Origin: Phragmitibacter flavus
GTDB taxonomy: Bacteria; Verrucomicrobiota; Verrucomicrobiia; Verrucomicrobiales; Verrucomicrobiaceae
Length of the DNA stretch: 64,000 nt
NCBI RefSeq assembly: GCF_005780165.1
Contig: NZ_VAUV01000001.1
Location: 248,001-312,000 of the forward strand
Reading direction: 5' to 3'
The first letter of the stretch is position 1. Each line of letters starts with the position of its first letter. Below, piece after piece: positions 53,716 through 62,724 of this stretch. Below the pieces are notes generated by a model, which ran no database searches, was not told the DNA's origin, and worked only from the letters and a program-made list of their open reading frames with translations. The position numbers and the translations under genes are program-made.

Positions 53716-53749
53716 AAAATGGCGGCCACTAGACTGGCCGCCATTTTTT
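53716..53749 (+). terminator. intrinsic terminator of trigger factor
   Basis: Perfect 13-bp stem AAAATGGCGGCCA/TGGCCGCCATTTT with a six-base loop CTAGAC, continuing into a T run, 42 bases after the tig stop. Confidence 0.9.
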
Positions 53750-53896
53750 GTCGCGCTGGGGCATCCTGCAAGACATCGACAACCGTTTTCACCAATCAGG
53801 TTGAAAACCCATTCGTGGCGTCTCCGACTTTTCTTACTGCAAATGCCGTCTGAGACACCAACCCCGGACTCAGAATTCGGGTTCGGTCGCGAAGGA

Positions 53897-54076
53897 TCAA
53901 TGCGTGCGCTTGCGCAGCATCGGAACCACCAGCGTGCCGACGGTGATAGCGCCCCGCGCGAGCTTGCCAAGCGGTCCGGGGATGCGGGTGGAAAGCCGGG
54001 TGAGGAGAGTAAAAGCACCAGCGCTCAAAGCGAATTTGGCACCTTGGCGGAGAAGATCACGGGTGGCGGGTTTCAT
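53897..54076 (-). CDS. small basic protein, 59 aa, unknown
   Basis: Reads MKPATRDLLRQGAKFALSAG at the start, has a small-residue, weakly hydrophobic middle (AFTLLTRLSTRIPGPLGKLARGAITVGTLVV in pieces) and ends in basic residues (LRKRTH). ATG at 54076, stop at 53897. It fills part of an otherwise empty stretch and its amino acid make-up is that of a real small membrane-associated protein, but no Shine-Dalgarno or family supports it. It lies downstream of the L,D-transpeptidase gene, same strand, about 100 bases apart. Confidence 0.45.
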   Translation of the reverse strand: MKPATRDLLRQGAKFALSAGAFTLLTRLSTRIPGPLGKLARGAITVGTLVVPMLRKRTH

Positions 54077-54178
54077 GGCAGAGAAAAGAATTTGGAAGGC
54101 GCTTCAATGCACCGTCCATCTCTCATTAAAACGTGCCGATCCTAAAATTAGGATGTCGCCATTTTCACTCGCTTTGAT

Positions 54179-54757
54179 TCAAGGTGGCAACAGGTGCGGC
54201 GGAGGCAGCGGACCAGGAAGGATGTCCACCCGCGCGCCAGTGCCGACCTGATCATACAACCAGGCGATCTGCCGTGACCCCATGCGCACGCAGCCATAAC
54301 TCGCTGCCGAGCCAAGCCGGGATTCTTCGGCCGTTCCATGGATGTAAATGTAGCGGTCGTAGGCCCGGGCATTCTGTGGCTCCAACCCTTTCAGCCAGAG
54401 AATACGCGTGACAATCGGATCACGCCCGGGGGCATTGACCGGAACAATTTCGCCCGTCGGTTTGCGATCTTTCAAGCGCATGCCCAGCGGAAGTCCGTCG
54501 CCCACTTTCTTGGCAATCTTCATGCGTCCCAGCGGGGTGTAATTGCTGCCGGGATAGTCTCCGAGACCAAATTTGGAAGTGCTTATCGGAAACGTGGCAA
54601 TCGGCCGGCCTTCTTCAAGCAGGGCCATGCGTTGTTCCGCCACGCTGACCACCAGCCGATGTTTGGTGTCCGCGCAACTTGAGAGCAGCATCAGGATGAG
54701 TGAACTCATCAGCAAAGGACGAACAAGACAAAACAGCGGCGACATGGCGCTGATCAT
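54179..54757 (-). CDS. L,D-transpeptidase (YkuD), lipoprotein
   Basis: 192 residues. A lipobox LLSSC near residue 28 makes it a lipoprotein. The YkuD domain has LVVSVAEQRMALLEEGRPIATFPIST at its start and the catalytic IHGTAEESRLGSAASYGCVRM, with His and the nucleophile Cys in the usual spacing. It forms 3-3 cross-links in peptidoglycan or attaches proteins to it, in the periplasm. The tail is Pro/Leu-rich. An internal start at residue 5 would also keep the leader. Confidence 0.92.
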   Translation of the reverse strand: MISAMSPLFCLVRPLLMSSLILMLLSSCADTKHRLVVSVAEQRMALLEEGRPIATFPISTSKFGLGDYPGSNYTPLGRMKIAKKVGDGLPLGMRLKDRKPTGEIVPVNAPGRDPIVTRILWLKGLEPQNARAYDRYIYIHGTAEESRLGSAASYGCVRMGSRQIAWLYDQVGTGARVDILPGPLPPPHLLPP

Positions 54758-54798
54758 GCCACAAAACAGACGGAGTTCAAAAGAAGAAGGTCATCGGG

Positions 54799-55200
54799 TC
54801 ATTCCATCCCGGGCGGCTTGCGGGTCTCCTGTCCGACAAAAATCAGGCAGTCATTTGGATCGTTGATGTGGAACTCGGTCATGCCATAGTCGCGCTCTGA
54901 CAGTTCGGTGATCTTATACTGGCCCCGGTAAGCTTGAACGTGCTGCCAGAGAGGCCCGATGTCGTCGACTTCGATGTAGATCTCCGTGTGGCCACGCACG
55001 GCTTTCATCACGGATTCGTCATCCGCCTTCATGAAGTGAACGGTGGCGCCATCTTTTTCGATGATGGAATATTGGGCGGATCGCATGCAAACCGTGAAGC
55101 CCAATACCGAGGCGTAAAAGTCCAGCGTTTCATCCATGTCCGCCACCGCCAGCATGGGGCTGATGACCTTTACTTTGGAGTTCTTTCCGGAGTTGCTCAT
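54799..55200 (-). CDS. VOC-family (glyoxalase/bleomycin-resistance fold) protein
   Basis: 133 residues from the ATG at 55200. A paired beta-alpha-beta-beta-beta fold: VISPMLAVADMDETLDFYASVLGFTV and VRGHTEIYIEVDDIGPLWQHV, ending EFHINDPNDCLIFVGQE. Metal ligands of the VOC type may be the His and Glu of TEIYIEV and the last strand, but the first ligand is not clear. The longer frame upstream is unconserved. Function within the superfamily cannot be assigned. Divergent from the FAD-oxidoreductase gene with 71 bases between starts. Confidence 0.8.
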   Translation of the reverse strand: MSNSGKNSKVKVISPMLAVADMDETLDFYASVLGFTVCMRSAQYSIIEKDGATVHFMKADDESVMKAVRGHTEIYIEVDDIGPLWQHVQAYRGQYKITELSERDYGMTEFHINDPNDCLIFVGQETRKPPGME

Positions 55201-55271
55201 GGAGTGGTCGTTCGAATTCTTCGAGAACATGTTTCGCGATAGATTGCCTTGAATGCACGCTTTATGTTCCG

Positions 55272-57509
55272 ATGAGGACAACGATTTTCTCTTTCCTGCT
55301 TATTCCGTTCCTGGCTTCAGCAGAAATGATCGAAGCCGACCTGTTGATCGTTGGAGGTGATGAATCGGGATGTGCTGCAGCCGTGCAGGCGGCCCGTCTT
55401 GGGGTGAAGAACATCGTGGTCGTCAATGACATCGACTGGCTCGGCGGACAGTTCTGCACGCAGGGCATCGGACCGATCGACGAATGGACCATGGTCGAAG
55501 GCAAACGCACCGAATTTCCGGCCAGTGGACCATTCCTCGAAATCCTCGAACGCATCCACGCGCACAACCGCAAGACCTATGGACTTGCCCGACCCGGCAA
55601 CAGTTGGTGCGGCAGCAACACCATCGAACCCCGGGCCGCCGCGCAGATTTTTGAAGACTGGTTGGCTCCTTATGCATCGCAAATCCGGGTGATCAAAGGC
55701 TGGGAGCCTGTGAAGGTTCGTGTGGAGAACGGAACAGTGCAGGGTGTAAATTTTCGCCGGGTGGATGGAGGCTCTGATGACAGTCTCACCATTACCGCGA
55801 AACTTACCGTGGATTCCAGCGACTGGGGCGATGTCATCCGACTCAGCGGAGCGGGTTACATGGCGGGACCCGACCTCAAATCGCGCTTCAACGAGCCCAG
55901 CGCTCCCGATGTCCTTGAACCCGGTGGTCATCAGGAAATGAATCCCATTTCCTGGTGTCCGCTGCTGCGTGAGGCAGGCAAGGACAGCACCATTCCAAAA
56001 CCGCTGCGTTATGATGAACGATCTTTCGCCGATTGGAAAAAAGCACCGCCATGGGTGGATTGGGACGGCAGCGGCGGGATTTATAACTCCAGTGGTTGGT
56101 GCATCTACACGCATCGTCGCATGGTCGATCGTTATCATCACGAGCTCGCACCTGGCACCGAAGCCGTCATCCTCAACTGGCCAGCCCATGATTATCCGCT
56201 CAGCACGCTTCCAAAACAGGTGGTGGATGCGTTGGAACAAAACGAAACCGGTGCTTCGGAGAAGAACATTGTCGACATGACGCCCGCCCAACGCCGGATC
56301 GTCTTCGCCGATGCAAAACAACGCGCATTGGAGTTTGTTTATTGGCTGCAAACGGCGGTTCATGATCGCGTTGGCGACTACCCCCAATCTTTTCGCTACA
56401 TGAAACTCGCGGACGACTACGGCACCAGCGATCAGCTTCCCCCCAAACCTTACATTCGCGAAGGTCTGCGTCTCGAAGCGTTATACGTTATGCGCGAACA
56501 GGACGTGCGCACCGAATCCAAAGAACCTCGCTGGGCCAAAACCATGGTGCCCGATGGAGTTTTTGGATGGCAGTTCAACCTCGATTTCCATCCCACGCGT
56601 CGGAACTTTGTGGACAACGATCCGACTCAACCCTGGCAGGCAAAACACTATGGCACCCGCAACTGGTCGACGGACACCGATCGCGCCATGTTCCCTCTGC
56701 GGAGCCTGGTGCCCGTAAAGTTGGATGGTCTGCTCGGTTGTTCCAAAAACATCGGCGTCACCAGCATGGTTCAGTCCGCCGTGCGGCTTCACGGTCAAAT
56801 GATGCATGTCGGCACCGCTGTTGGAACCGTCGCCGCATTGTCCCTTCGTGATGGAATCTCACCGCGTGAAATCGCGGCTTCACCCCAACGCATTCGCGAG
56901 GTTCAAACCCGGCTGGTGCGCGGAGCAGACGGTCATGGCACTCTGCTGTGGCCATGGCAGGATGTCCGGCCTGACGAACCCCATTTTGAAGCTGCCAATC
57001 TGCTGACCGTCGCTGGAATCTGGCGCGCCGACCCGGAGGATGTCCATTTCCGGCCACATCAAATCGTCACCCGCCGCGAACTCGCCTCCGCGCTCGCCCG
57101 CCTTTGCCGCGCTTTGCCCGATGCCAAAGATTGGCCGGAGCTGAAACCCACTTCGCCCTACACCGATGTTGCCGATACCGACAAGGACCGCCCATTGATT
57201 GAAGCCATGATCTCGTGGGGCAACTTCGGTCCGCAGCAGCCCACCTTCCATCCCGACGAACCCACCACCTGGGCGACCCTGCATCGCTGGCTGGCAGCAT
57301 TGGACCTGCCGGTGTTTGCCTCCCTGGTTCACCGCAACAATGGTGCCCAACCGCTGAATCGGGCCGAATGTGTGGACTATCTCCACCGCGTCCTGCAAAA
57401 ACGCGGCGAGTTTTTCCCACCGGACTTCAACGTCGGAGATCCCAACGATGCATTGCCATGGGATCGCGACAACAACAGCGTTCCTGATCGCCTGCAACCG
57501 CCATCGTGA
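55272..57509 (+). CDS. secreted FAD-dependent oxidoreductase with SLH-like tail
   Basis: 745 residues. Short signal peptide (about 1-17). The FAD-binding loop is ADLLIVGGDESGCAAAVQAARLG, a GG-x-x-S-G variant, with VNDIDWLGGQFCTQGIGP just after, as in the FAD-dependent oxidoreductases common in Planctomycetes and Verrucomicrobia. The second nucleotide-contact block is KNIGVTSMVQSAVRLHGQMMHVGTAVGTVAAL. From about residue 575 there are three S-layer-homology-like units (FRPHQIVTRRELASALARL; FHPDEPTTWATLHRWLAAL; LNRAECVDYLHRVL), and the last residues contain a calcium-loop-like DRDNNSVPD. Substrate unknown. Confidence 0.87.
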   Translation: MRTTIFSFLLIPFLASAEMIEADLLIVGGDESGCAAAVQAARLGVKNIVVVNDIDWLGGQFCTQGIGPIDEWTMVEGKRTEFPASGPFLEILERIHAHNRKTYGLARPGNSWCGSNTIEPRAAAQIFEDWLAPYASQIRVIKGWEPVKVRVENGTVQGVNFRRVDGGSDDSLTITAKLTVDSSDWGDVIRLSGAGYMAGPDLKSRFNEPSAPDVLEPGGHQEMNPISWCPLLREAGKDSTIPKPLRYDERSFADWKKAPPWVDWDGSGGIYNSSGWCIYTHRRMVDRYHHELAPGTEAVILNWPAHDYPLSTLPKQVVDALEQNETGASEKNIVDMTPAQRRIVFADAKQRALEFVYWLQTAVHDRVGDYPQSFRYMKLADDYGTSDQLPPKPYIREGLRLEALYVMREQDVRTESKEPRWAKTMVPDGVFGWQFNLDFHPTRRNFVDNDPTQPWQAKHYGTRNWSTDTDRAMFPLRSLVPVKLDGLLGCSKNIGVTSMVQSAVRLHGQMMHVGTAVGTVAALSLRDGISPREIAASPQRIREVQTRLVRGADGHGTLLWPWQDVRPDEPHFEAANLLTVAGIWRADPEDVHFRPHQIVTRRELASALARLCRALPDAKDWPELKPTSPYTDVADTDKDRPLIEAMISWGNFGPQQPTFHPDEPTTWATLHRWLAALDLPVFASLVHRNNGAQPLNRAECVDYLHRVLQKRGEFFPPDFNVGDPNDALPWDRDNNSVPDRLQPPS

Positions 57510-57873
57510 GATTTGCGATCCCGTATCCTCCCTTCGTCCCAACGGGACGACTCATAAGAGCCCGGCACAAGGTGCCGGGTTCGCTTGCGCAGGGGTAGCG
57601 TCCTGTTGGGACGCCTCATGCACAACGGGGGTCGCCTTCTCACCTCGCATGAAGCGTCCCTGCAGGACGCCACCCATCTCTCGGCCAAAAACCTGGCACT
57701 GCGTGCCAGGCTTTTATGAGCCGTCCCCACGGGACAGAAAACTCACACAAACGATCGACCGCCCATCCCGCCACCCCCATCCCGCCACCCATTTCTCCAT
57801 TGACCATCTTGTGAATCCGTGCAAAACATATCAACGTATCAGTATTCGTCTATATTAAATCTGCGAACCATCC
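57510..57873. other. intergenic region with foldback repeat and metK promoter
   Basis: 364 bases without a gene. The left half is the nested palindrome 57537-57734. The right part has a direct repeat of CCCATCCCGCCACCC (two copies near 57765 and 57780) and an AT-rich stretch ending TCTATATTAAAT about 20 bases before metK, a plausible -10 region. I saw no SAM riboswitch fold. Confidence 0.5.
57537..57734. repeat. 198-bp nested palindromic foldback element
   Basis: Outer arms of 45 bases (57537-57581 and 57690-57734) are imperfect inverted repeats; inner arms of 24 bases (57598-57621 and 57647-57670) match with three mismatches. All share one centre near 57,635. Each arm also contains its own hairpin, such as CCCGGCAC/GTGCCGGG and GCGTCC/GGGACGC. 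Confidence 0.85.
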
Positions 57874-59091
57874 ATGTCCCGTTCCTACATCTTCTCCTCT
57901 GAATCCGTCGGCGAAGGCCACCCTGACAAAGTTGCCGATACCATCTCCGATGCCATCCTCGATGCCTGCCTGGCCATCGATCCGAAAAGCCGCGTTGCCT
58001 GCGAAACCTTCGTGAAAAGCAATGTCGTCGTTGTTGGTGGTGAAATCACCATCCCCAAACTTCAGAACAAGAAAAAAGGCACCACCAAGCCCATCGACGA
58101 CGTCATCAACGTCGGCGCGGTCATCCGTGAAGCCGTCCGCGGCATCGGTTACACCAACAGCGACGACGTGTTCCACGCCGACCAGATTTTCATCAACAAC
58201 TACCTCACCATCCAGAGCCCCGACATCGCCCAAGGCGTTGACGCCGCTGAAGCCGATGGCAAAAAACACGCCGAACAAGGTGCTGGCGACCAAGGCATCA
58301 TGTTCGGTTACGCCTGCGATGAAACGCCTGAGCTCATGCCTGCGCCGATCATGTTCGCCCACCGTCTTGGCCGCGAACTGACCCGCATCCGCAAGGCCGG
58401 CAAACTCGCCAAATGGCTGCGTCCCGACGCCAAGTCCCAGGTCTCCGTGGAATACGTCGACGGCAAACCCACCCGCATCGTCAACGTCGTCATCTCCACC
58501 CAGCACGCCGCTGACGTGAGCCACGCAGAGATCGAAAAATTCTGCATCGAGCAGGTGATCAAAAAGGTCCTTCCGAAGGACATGCTCACCAAAGACACCG
58601 AATACCTCATCAACCCGACTGGCAAGTTCGTCATCGGCGGACCTCAAGGCGACAGCGGCCTCACCGGACGCAAAATCATCGTCGACACCTACGGCGGCAT
58701 GGGCCGTCACGGCGGCGGTGCCTTCTCCGGCAAAGACCCCTCCAAAGTTGACCGCTCCGCCGCCTACATGGGCCGCTGGGTTGCCAAAAACATCGTCGCA
58801 GCCGGCCTCGCCACCAAGTGCGAAATCCAGTTCGCCTACGCCATCGGCCACCCACAACCTGTCAGCGTCCACGTCGACACCTTCGGCACCGGCACCGTCT
58901 CCGACGACGCCATCCTTGCCGCCGTGCTTGAAGTGTTCTCCTTCAAACCCGCCGATATTGTCAAACAACTCAACCTGCTGCGCCCCATCTACAGCAAATC
59001 CACCAACTACGGTCACTTCGGTAAAGACGACGCCGACCTGACCTGGGAAAGCACCAGCAAAGCTGACGCTCTCAAAAAAGCCGTCAAATAA
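57874..59091 (+). CDS. metK: S-adenosylmethionine synthase
   Basis: Makes SAM from methionine and ATP. 405 residues. Signatures [21 protein letters not shown] near residue 11, [12 protein letters not shown], and the P-loop-like block [21 protein letters not shown] with [16 protein letters not shown] following. Codon choice is strongly biased (C-ending codons), as expected for high expression, which also leaves the antisense strand free of stops. 46 bases before ahcY, same strand: a SAM-cycle operon. Confidence 0.97.
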   Translation: MSRSYIFSSESVGEGHPDKVADTISDAILDACLAIDPKSRVACETFVKSNVVVVGGEITIPKLQNKKKGTTKPIDDVINVGAVIREAVRGIGYTNSDDVFHADQIFINNYLTIQSPDIAQGVDAAEADGKKHAEQGAGDQGIMFGYACDETPELMPAPIMFAHRLGRELTRIRKAGKLAKWLRPDAKSQVSVEYVDGKPTRIVNVVISTQHAADVSHAEIEKFCIEQVIKKVLPKDMLTKDTEYLINPTGKFVIGGPQGDSGLTGRKIIVDTYGGMGRHGGGAFSGKDPSKVDRSAAYMGRWVAKNIVAAGLATKCEIQFAYAIGHPQPVSVHVDTFGTGTVSDDAILAAVLEVFSFKPADIVKQLNLLRPIYSKSTNYGHFGKDDADLTWESTSKADALKKAVK

Positions 59092-59137
59092 GCAACCCTC
59101 AGAAATCCGACAACGGAATCCTAACCTACTAATCATC

Positions 59138-60553
59138 ATGTCTGACCGCAAAATTGACTATCACGTAAAAGATATCGCCCTCGCCGAATTCGGCCGCAAG
59201 GAACTCGACATCGCCGAGCACGAAATGCCCGGCCTTATCGCCACCCGCGAAAAATACGGCCCGAAAAAGCCGCTCCAAGGCGTGCGCATCACCGGCTCCC
59301 TTCACATGACCATTCAAACCGGCGTGCTGATCGAGACCCTCACCGAACTCGGCGCCGACGTGCGCTGGGCTTCCTGCAACATCTTCTCCACCCAGGACCA
59401 AGCCGCCGCCGCCATCGCAGCCTCCGGTGTTCCTGTCTTCGCCTGGAAAGGTGAAACCCTTGAAGAATACTGGGATTGCACCTGGAAAGCCATCGTGTTC
59501 CCCGGCGACAAAGGCCCTCAGCTCATCGTCGATGACGGCGGCGACGTCACCCTCCTCATCCACAAAGGTTATGAGATGGAAAACGGCGACACCTGGATCG
59601 ACACCCCTTCCGACAACCACGAAGTGAAGGTCATCAAGGACCTCCTCAAGAAGATCAAGGTCGAACAGCCCGGCATCTTCCACGAGATCGTCAAAGAACT
59701 CAAAGGCGTGTCCGAAGAGACCACCACCGGTGTGCATCGCCTCTATGAAATGGCCAATGCAGGCAAACTCCTGTTCCCCGCCATCAACGTCAATGACTCC
59801 GTCACCAAATCCAAGTTCGACAACCTCTATGGCTGCCGCGAATCCCTCCTCGATGGCATCAAGCGTGCCACCGACGTGATGATCGCCGGCAAAGTCGGCG
59901 TTGTCTGCGGATACGGCGATGTCGGTAAAGGCTGCGCTGCTGCTCTTCGCGGCATGGGCGCCCAAGTTATCGTCACCGAAATCGACCCTGTCTGCGCTCT
60001 TCAGGCCGCCATGGAAGGTTACCGCGTGATGCCGATTGAAGACACCCTTGGCACCGGCGACATCTATGTCACCACCACCGGCAACAAAGACATCATCACC
60101 GCCGATCACATGGTGAAGATGAAAGACCAGGCCATCGTTTGTAACATTGGTCACTTCGACAACGAGATCCAGGTCGACAAACTTGAGAAACTCGACGGCA
60201 TCAAGAAGCTCAACATCAAACCTCAGGTCGACAAATACACCTTCCCTGCCGGCAACAGCATTTATATGTTGGCTGAAGGCCGTTTGGTAAACCTTGGTTG
60301 CGCCACCGGCCACCCAAGCTTCGTCATGAGCAACAGCTTCACCAACCAGACCCTCGCCCAAATCGAGCTCTGGGAAACCAAGGACAGCCGCCCGATTGGC
60401 GTCACCGTCCTTCCGAAGAAACTCGACGAAGAAGTCGCCCGTCTCCACCTTGAGAAGATCGGTGTCAAACTCACCGTGTTGAGCAAAGACCAGGCCGACT
60501 ACATCGGCGTCCCCGTCGACGGCCCTTACAAGCCTGAGCACTACCGCTATTAA
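59138..60553 (+). CDS. ahcY: adenosylhomocysteinase
   Basis: Splits S-adenosylhomocysteine to adenosine and homocysteine, removing the inhibitor made by every methyltransferase, and is an NAD-dependent enzyme. 471 residues, the length of the long bacterial type with the extra internal segment. Signatures: [35 protein letters not shown], the NAD loop [15 protein letters not shown], and the C-terminal [10 protein letters not shown]. Same biased codon use as metK. Ends before an intrinsic terminator. Confidence 0.97.
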   Translation: MSDRKIDYHVKDIALAEFGRKELDIAEHEMPGLIATREKYGPKKPLQGVRITGSLHMTIQTGVLIETLTELGADVRWASCNIFSTQDQAAAAIAASGVPVFAWKGETLEEYWDCTWKAIVFPGDKGPQLIVDDGGDVTLLIHKGYEMENGDTWIDTPSDNHEVKVIKDLLKKIKVEQPGIFHEIVKELKGVSEETTTGVHRLYEMANAGKLLFPAINVNDSVTKSKFDNLYGCRESLLDGIKRATDVMIAGKVGVVCGYGDVGKGCAAALRGMGAQVIVTEIDPVCALQAAMEGYRVMPIEDTLGTGDIYVTTTGNKDIITADHMVKMKDQAIVCNIGHFDNEIQVDKLEKLDGIKKLNIKPQVDKYTFPAGNSIYMLAEGRLVNLGCATGHPSFVMSNSFTNQTLAQIELWETKDSRPIGVTVLPKKLDEEVARLHLEKIGVKLTVLSKDQADYIGVPVDGPYKPEHYRY

Positions 60554-60591
60554 GCCTCACGGCTTCTCAGTTCGTTGTAGCATCAATTCCC

Positions 60592-60624
60592 AAAACGGAT
60601 GGTCGAAAGGCCATCCGTTTTTTT
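60592..60624 (+). terminator. intrinsic terminator of metK-ahcY
   Basis: Stem AAAACGGATGG/CCATCCGTTTT, eight-base loop TCGAAAGG, followed by a run of T. It lies 39 bases after the ahcY stop. Confidence 0.9.
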
Positions 60625-60713
60625 GCGCTTGCTGGAAGAATCGTCCGAAGCGTCCAGTATGATATTCTTCTTCCATAATTAACTGCCGTCTGTCAATCTG
60701 TCCGCTGGCCGCC

Positions 60714-61451
60714 ATGATCCGTCGATTCTCTATCATCATCCTGCTGCTGACGTTTCAGCTGCTTCTTTTGGGCGTGGTGAAGTCTGATGCCGCCACCACC
60801 TACCTGATCGACTTCGGAACGGTTGGCAACCAAACCACCACTGTCGATGCCAACGGCAACCGCTGGAACAACCTCACCGGGGCCAATGCGGATGCGACCA
60901 CCAATCCACGCAGTGGGTCGATCACGCTTCAGGACATTGGCGGGACGGCAGGGATTGGAATGAATTATTCTTTCCCCACTACGGGAGGCGATCCCAACTT
61001 CTCCAACAAAAACTCCACCCTTCATGCCTCGCTTGGTTCGCTTTCAAATCTGGGTTTGATGAACATCGACAGCGCCACACGCGACGTCATCTGGTCCAGC
61101 GGTCCCATGGTGTTCACCTTCACCGGTCTCGATCCCCTGTTGGACTACTCCTTCAATCTGTTTGCCTACCGTCTTTTTGCTGGCAGGACCAGCAGTTATC
61201 AGCTGCAGGGACTCACCAGCTCCTCGCCAACCATCTTGAATGTGGACAGCACCAATACCGGCGACGGAACGATCCTGGAATTCCTCAATTATAAACCCAA
61301 CGCCTCTGGCGAAATTGTCCTTCAAGTCAATTCTGGCACGGGTGGATATGCCTACCTCAGTTCGGTGCAGATTTTGGTGAGCCCCGAACCGCAGCGCGCC
61401 CTGCTGCTGCTTATTGGTTTGGGCACCATCGTGTTGCGCCGTCGGGCTTAA
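60714..61451 (+). CDS. PEP-CTERM-like surface protein
   Basis: 245 residues. Signal peptide about 1-26. A beta-rich, Asn/Ser/Thr/Gly-rich body starts at TYLIDFGTVGN. The C-terminus has the sorting layout: Pro-Glu-Pro (VSPEPQRA), a hydrophobic helix (LLLLIGLGTIVL) and a basic end (RRRA). Such tails are cut by exosortase during export of proteins linked to exopolysaccharide. The body resembles the discoidin/jelly-roll proteins that often carry this tail. ATG at 60714. Confidence 0.85.
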   Translation: MIRRFSIIILLLTFQLLLLGVVKSDAATTYLIDFGTVGNQTTTVDANGNRWNNLTGANADATTNPRSGSITLQDIGGTAGIGMNYSFPTTGGDPNFSNKNSTLHASLGSLSNLGLMNIDSATRDVIWSSGPMVFTFTGLDPLLDYSFNLFAYRLFAGRTSSYQLQGLTSSSPTILNVDSTNTGDGTILEFLNYKPNASGEIVLQVNSGTGGYAYLSSVQILVSPEPQRALLLLIGLGTIVLRRRA

Positions 61452-61468
61452 AACGTATCCGTGTAACT

Positions 61469-61933
61469 TCAATCCAACGCGACCTTCACGACCACTTTCA
61501 AAACCTCGCACGTCTCTCCCCAAACCACGCCGGGCGCATGGGCATCCTCGGGGAAAAGCACGGCAAATCGACCCGGCTCCATGGGGAGTTCGGCAAATTC
61601 ACCCGGCGGCTGCCATTTGGCGACGTCTTTTACGGTATCAAACTCCCGGACAATGACTTCCATCATCGAAAGGGGTGCCCACAGAATCCTCTCCCGGCCA
61701 CTCAACAAAAACTGCACATCGGCATACTTGCGATGCGCTTCGAAAAGGGCGTCTTCTAGCGGTTTGGTGGTATAGCTATCAACCCCTGCAAACACTCGGT
61801 CGCCATCGATTTCATAACGACCCGGAGCAGGAAGAGGTCCTTGATAAAGCGATTGCAGAAACTCGAAGGCCTTTGCCAACCCGGCATGCAAAGGGGCATA
61901 TCTGCCCGCCTGATCAATCGTATCAAAAATCAT
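61469..61933 (-). CDS. YhcH/YjgK/YiaL family protein
   Basis: 154 residues, single cupin-like beta barrel. Conserved positions of the family: FEAHRKYADVQFLLSGRERI (His and Glu for metal), MEVIVREFDTVKDVA, FAVLFPEDAHAPG and the final strand EVLKVVVKV. Members (NanQ, TabA) act on sugar acids or their anomers or lower biofilm growth; the exact role here is unknown. It converges on the PEP-CTERM gene with 17 bases between the stop codons. Confidence 0.92.
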   Translation of the reverse strand: MIFDTIDQAGRYAPLHAGLAKAFEFLQSLYQGPLPAPGRYEIDGDRVFAGVDSYTTKPLEDALFEAHRKYADVQFLLSGRERILWAPLSMMEVIVREFDTVKDVAKWQPPGEFAELPMEPGRFAVLFPEDAHAPGVVWGETCEVLKVVVKVALD

Positions 61934-61954
61934 TCCTCGTTCTTTTGCTTGTGG

Positions 61955-62320
61955 TTAGGATGGCGATACCTGCTTGAGCACCGTTTTCAAATATTCCCCA
62001 TGCGGCATTTCTTTGCCATCCTTAAAACGGATCACATACGGTTTGCCCGTGGTGCCGGAATAGCTGGCCGCTTTTTCAATGAAATCGGTGGCGGTGCTGA
62101 TCTCATCCGATTTCGATTTGCGTTTGGCCCGCAAAAACTTGGCAGCGTTCTTGGCAGTGTATTCCCTGCCATTTCGGATGAAAGTCGCCTCATCCAGCTT
62201 TTCCACATGCGTGATCAGGGCATCAATGGCGCGGGTCTGATCGGGGGTCTCGGCTGCGAGCAGCACTCCACTCAAAACAAACAATGGCAACAACAGGGCG
62301 ATCAACAAGGAAGATTTCAT
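61955..62320 (-). CDS. exported DUF5329-like protein
   Basis: 121 residues. Signal peptide about 1-22 (LLIALLLPLFVLSGVLLAAE). The mature part IDALITHVEKLDEATFIRNGREYTAKNAAKFLRAKRKS ... TATDFIEKAASYSGTTGKPYVIRFKDGKEMPHGEYL matches my memory of DUF5329, a small periplasmic family of unknown function. ATG at 62320 begins the leader; the longer frame is unconserved. Upstream of the YhcH gene by 21 bases, same strand. Confidence 0.8.
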   Translation of the reverse strand: MKSSLLIALLLPLFVLSGVLLAAETPDQTRAIDALITHVEKLDEATFIRNGREYTAKNAAKFLRAKRKSKSDEISTATDFIEKAASYSGTTGKPYVIRFKDGKEMPHGEYLKTVLKQVSPS

Positions 62321-62348
62321 GAGGAATGAGGGAAAGAATGAATCAAAG

Positions 62349-62630
62349 CTAAATTCGTATCGCTTGATACAAGGGGATCCCTTTTGCGCCAACTTTTTTA
62401 ATGGGGCAATGAATGGGTTCGCTCTTCTCGTCAACGCAGACGTTACGCCACGGACGATTTGAATCATGGGCCCGAAGCTCATCCCAATCATCCATGTCCA
62501 GCACCCCAATACAAAGTGCTGCGCCGCCATCCCTGCGGAGCTCTGTGGTTAAGTTGTGTTTCCCCAAAAATCTCTTGAAAACTGAGCGATTTTTGAGGAT
62601 TCCGAAACTCACGTCGCGAGCCAAGACCAC
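62349..62630 (-). CDS. possible hypothetical protein, 93 aa
   Basis: Open frame on the minus strand upstream of the DUF5329-like gene. Contains LCIGVLDMDDWDELRAHDSNRPWRNVCVDEKS, which looks protein-like, but there is no family match, no leader and no clear Shine-Dalgarno. May be a real small protein or the remains of a gene. The rest of the 404-base gap 62321-62724 shows nothing else. Confidence 0.35.
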   Translation of the reverse strand: MVLARDVSFGILKNRSVFKRFLGKHNLTTELRRDGGAALCIGVLDMDDWDELRAHDSNRPWRNVCVDEKSEPIHCPIKKVGAKGIPLYQAIRI

Positions 62631-62724
62631 TCCCTAGATCCCAACTTATAGAAATCCTATACCGCGACGAGTATCGAAAAGCCGCTTAGCTTAGCGCCAT
62701 TCAGGACCGACTCCAGACGAACAT

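Noticed and set aside
57735..57873. SAM riboswitch before metK
   Set aside because: I looked for the core helices and conserved junctions and could not draw them; a covariance-model search would settle it.
57850..60541. Full-length antisense open frames (433 and 470 codons) opposite metK and ahcY
   Set aside because: They arise from the strong C-ending codon bias of these highly expressed genes; the translations are Val/Gly/Asp-rich and resemble no protein.
60557..60739. 60-codon minus-strand frame after ahcY
   Set aside because: Overlaps the ahcY terminator and the start of the PEP-CTERM gene; no protein features.
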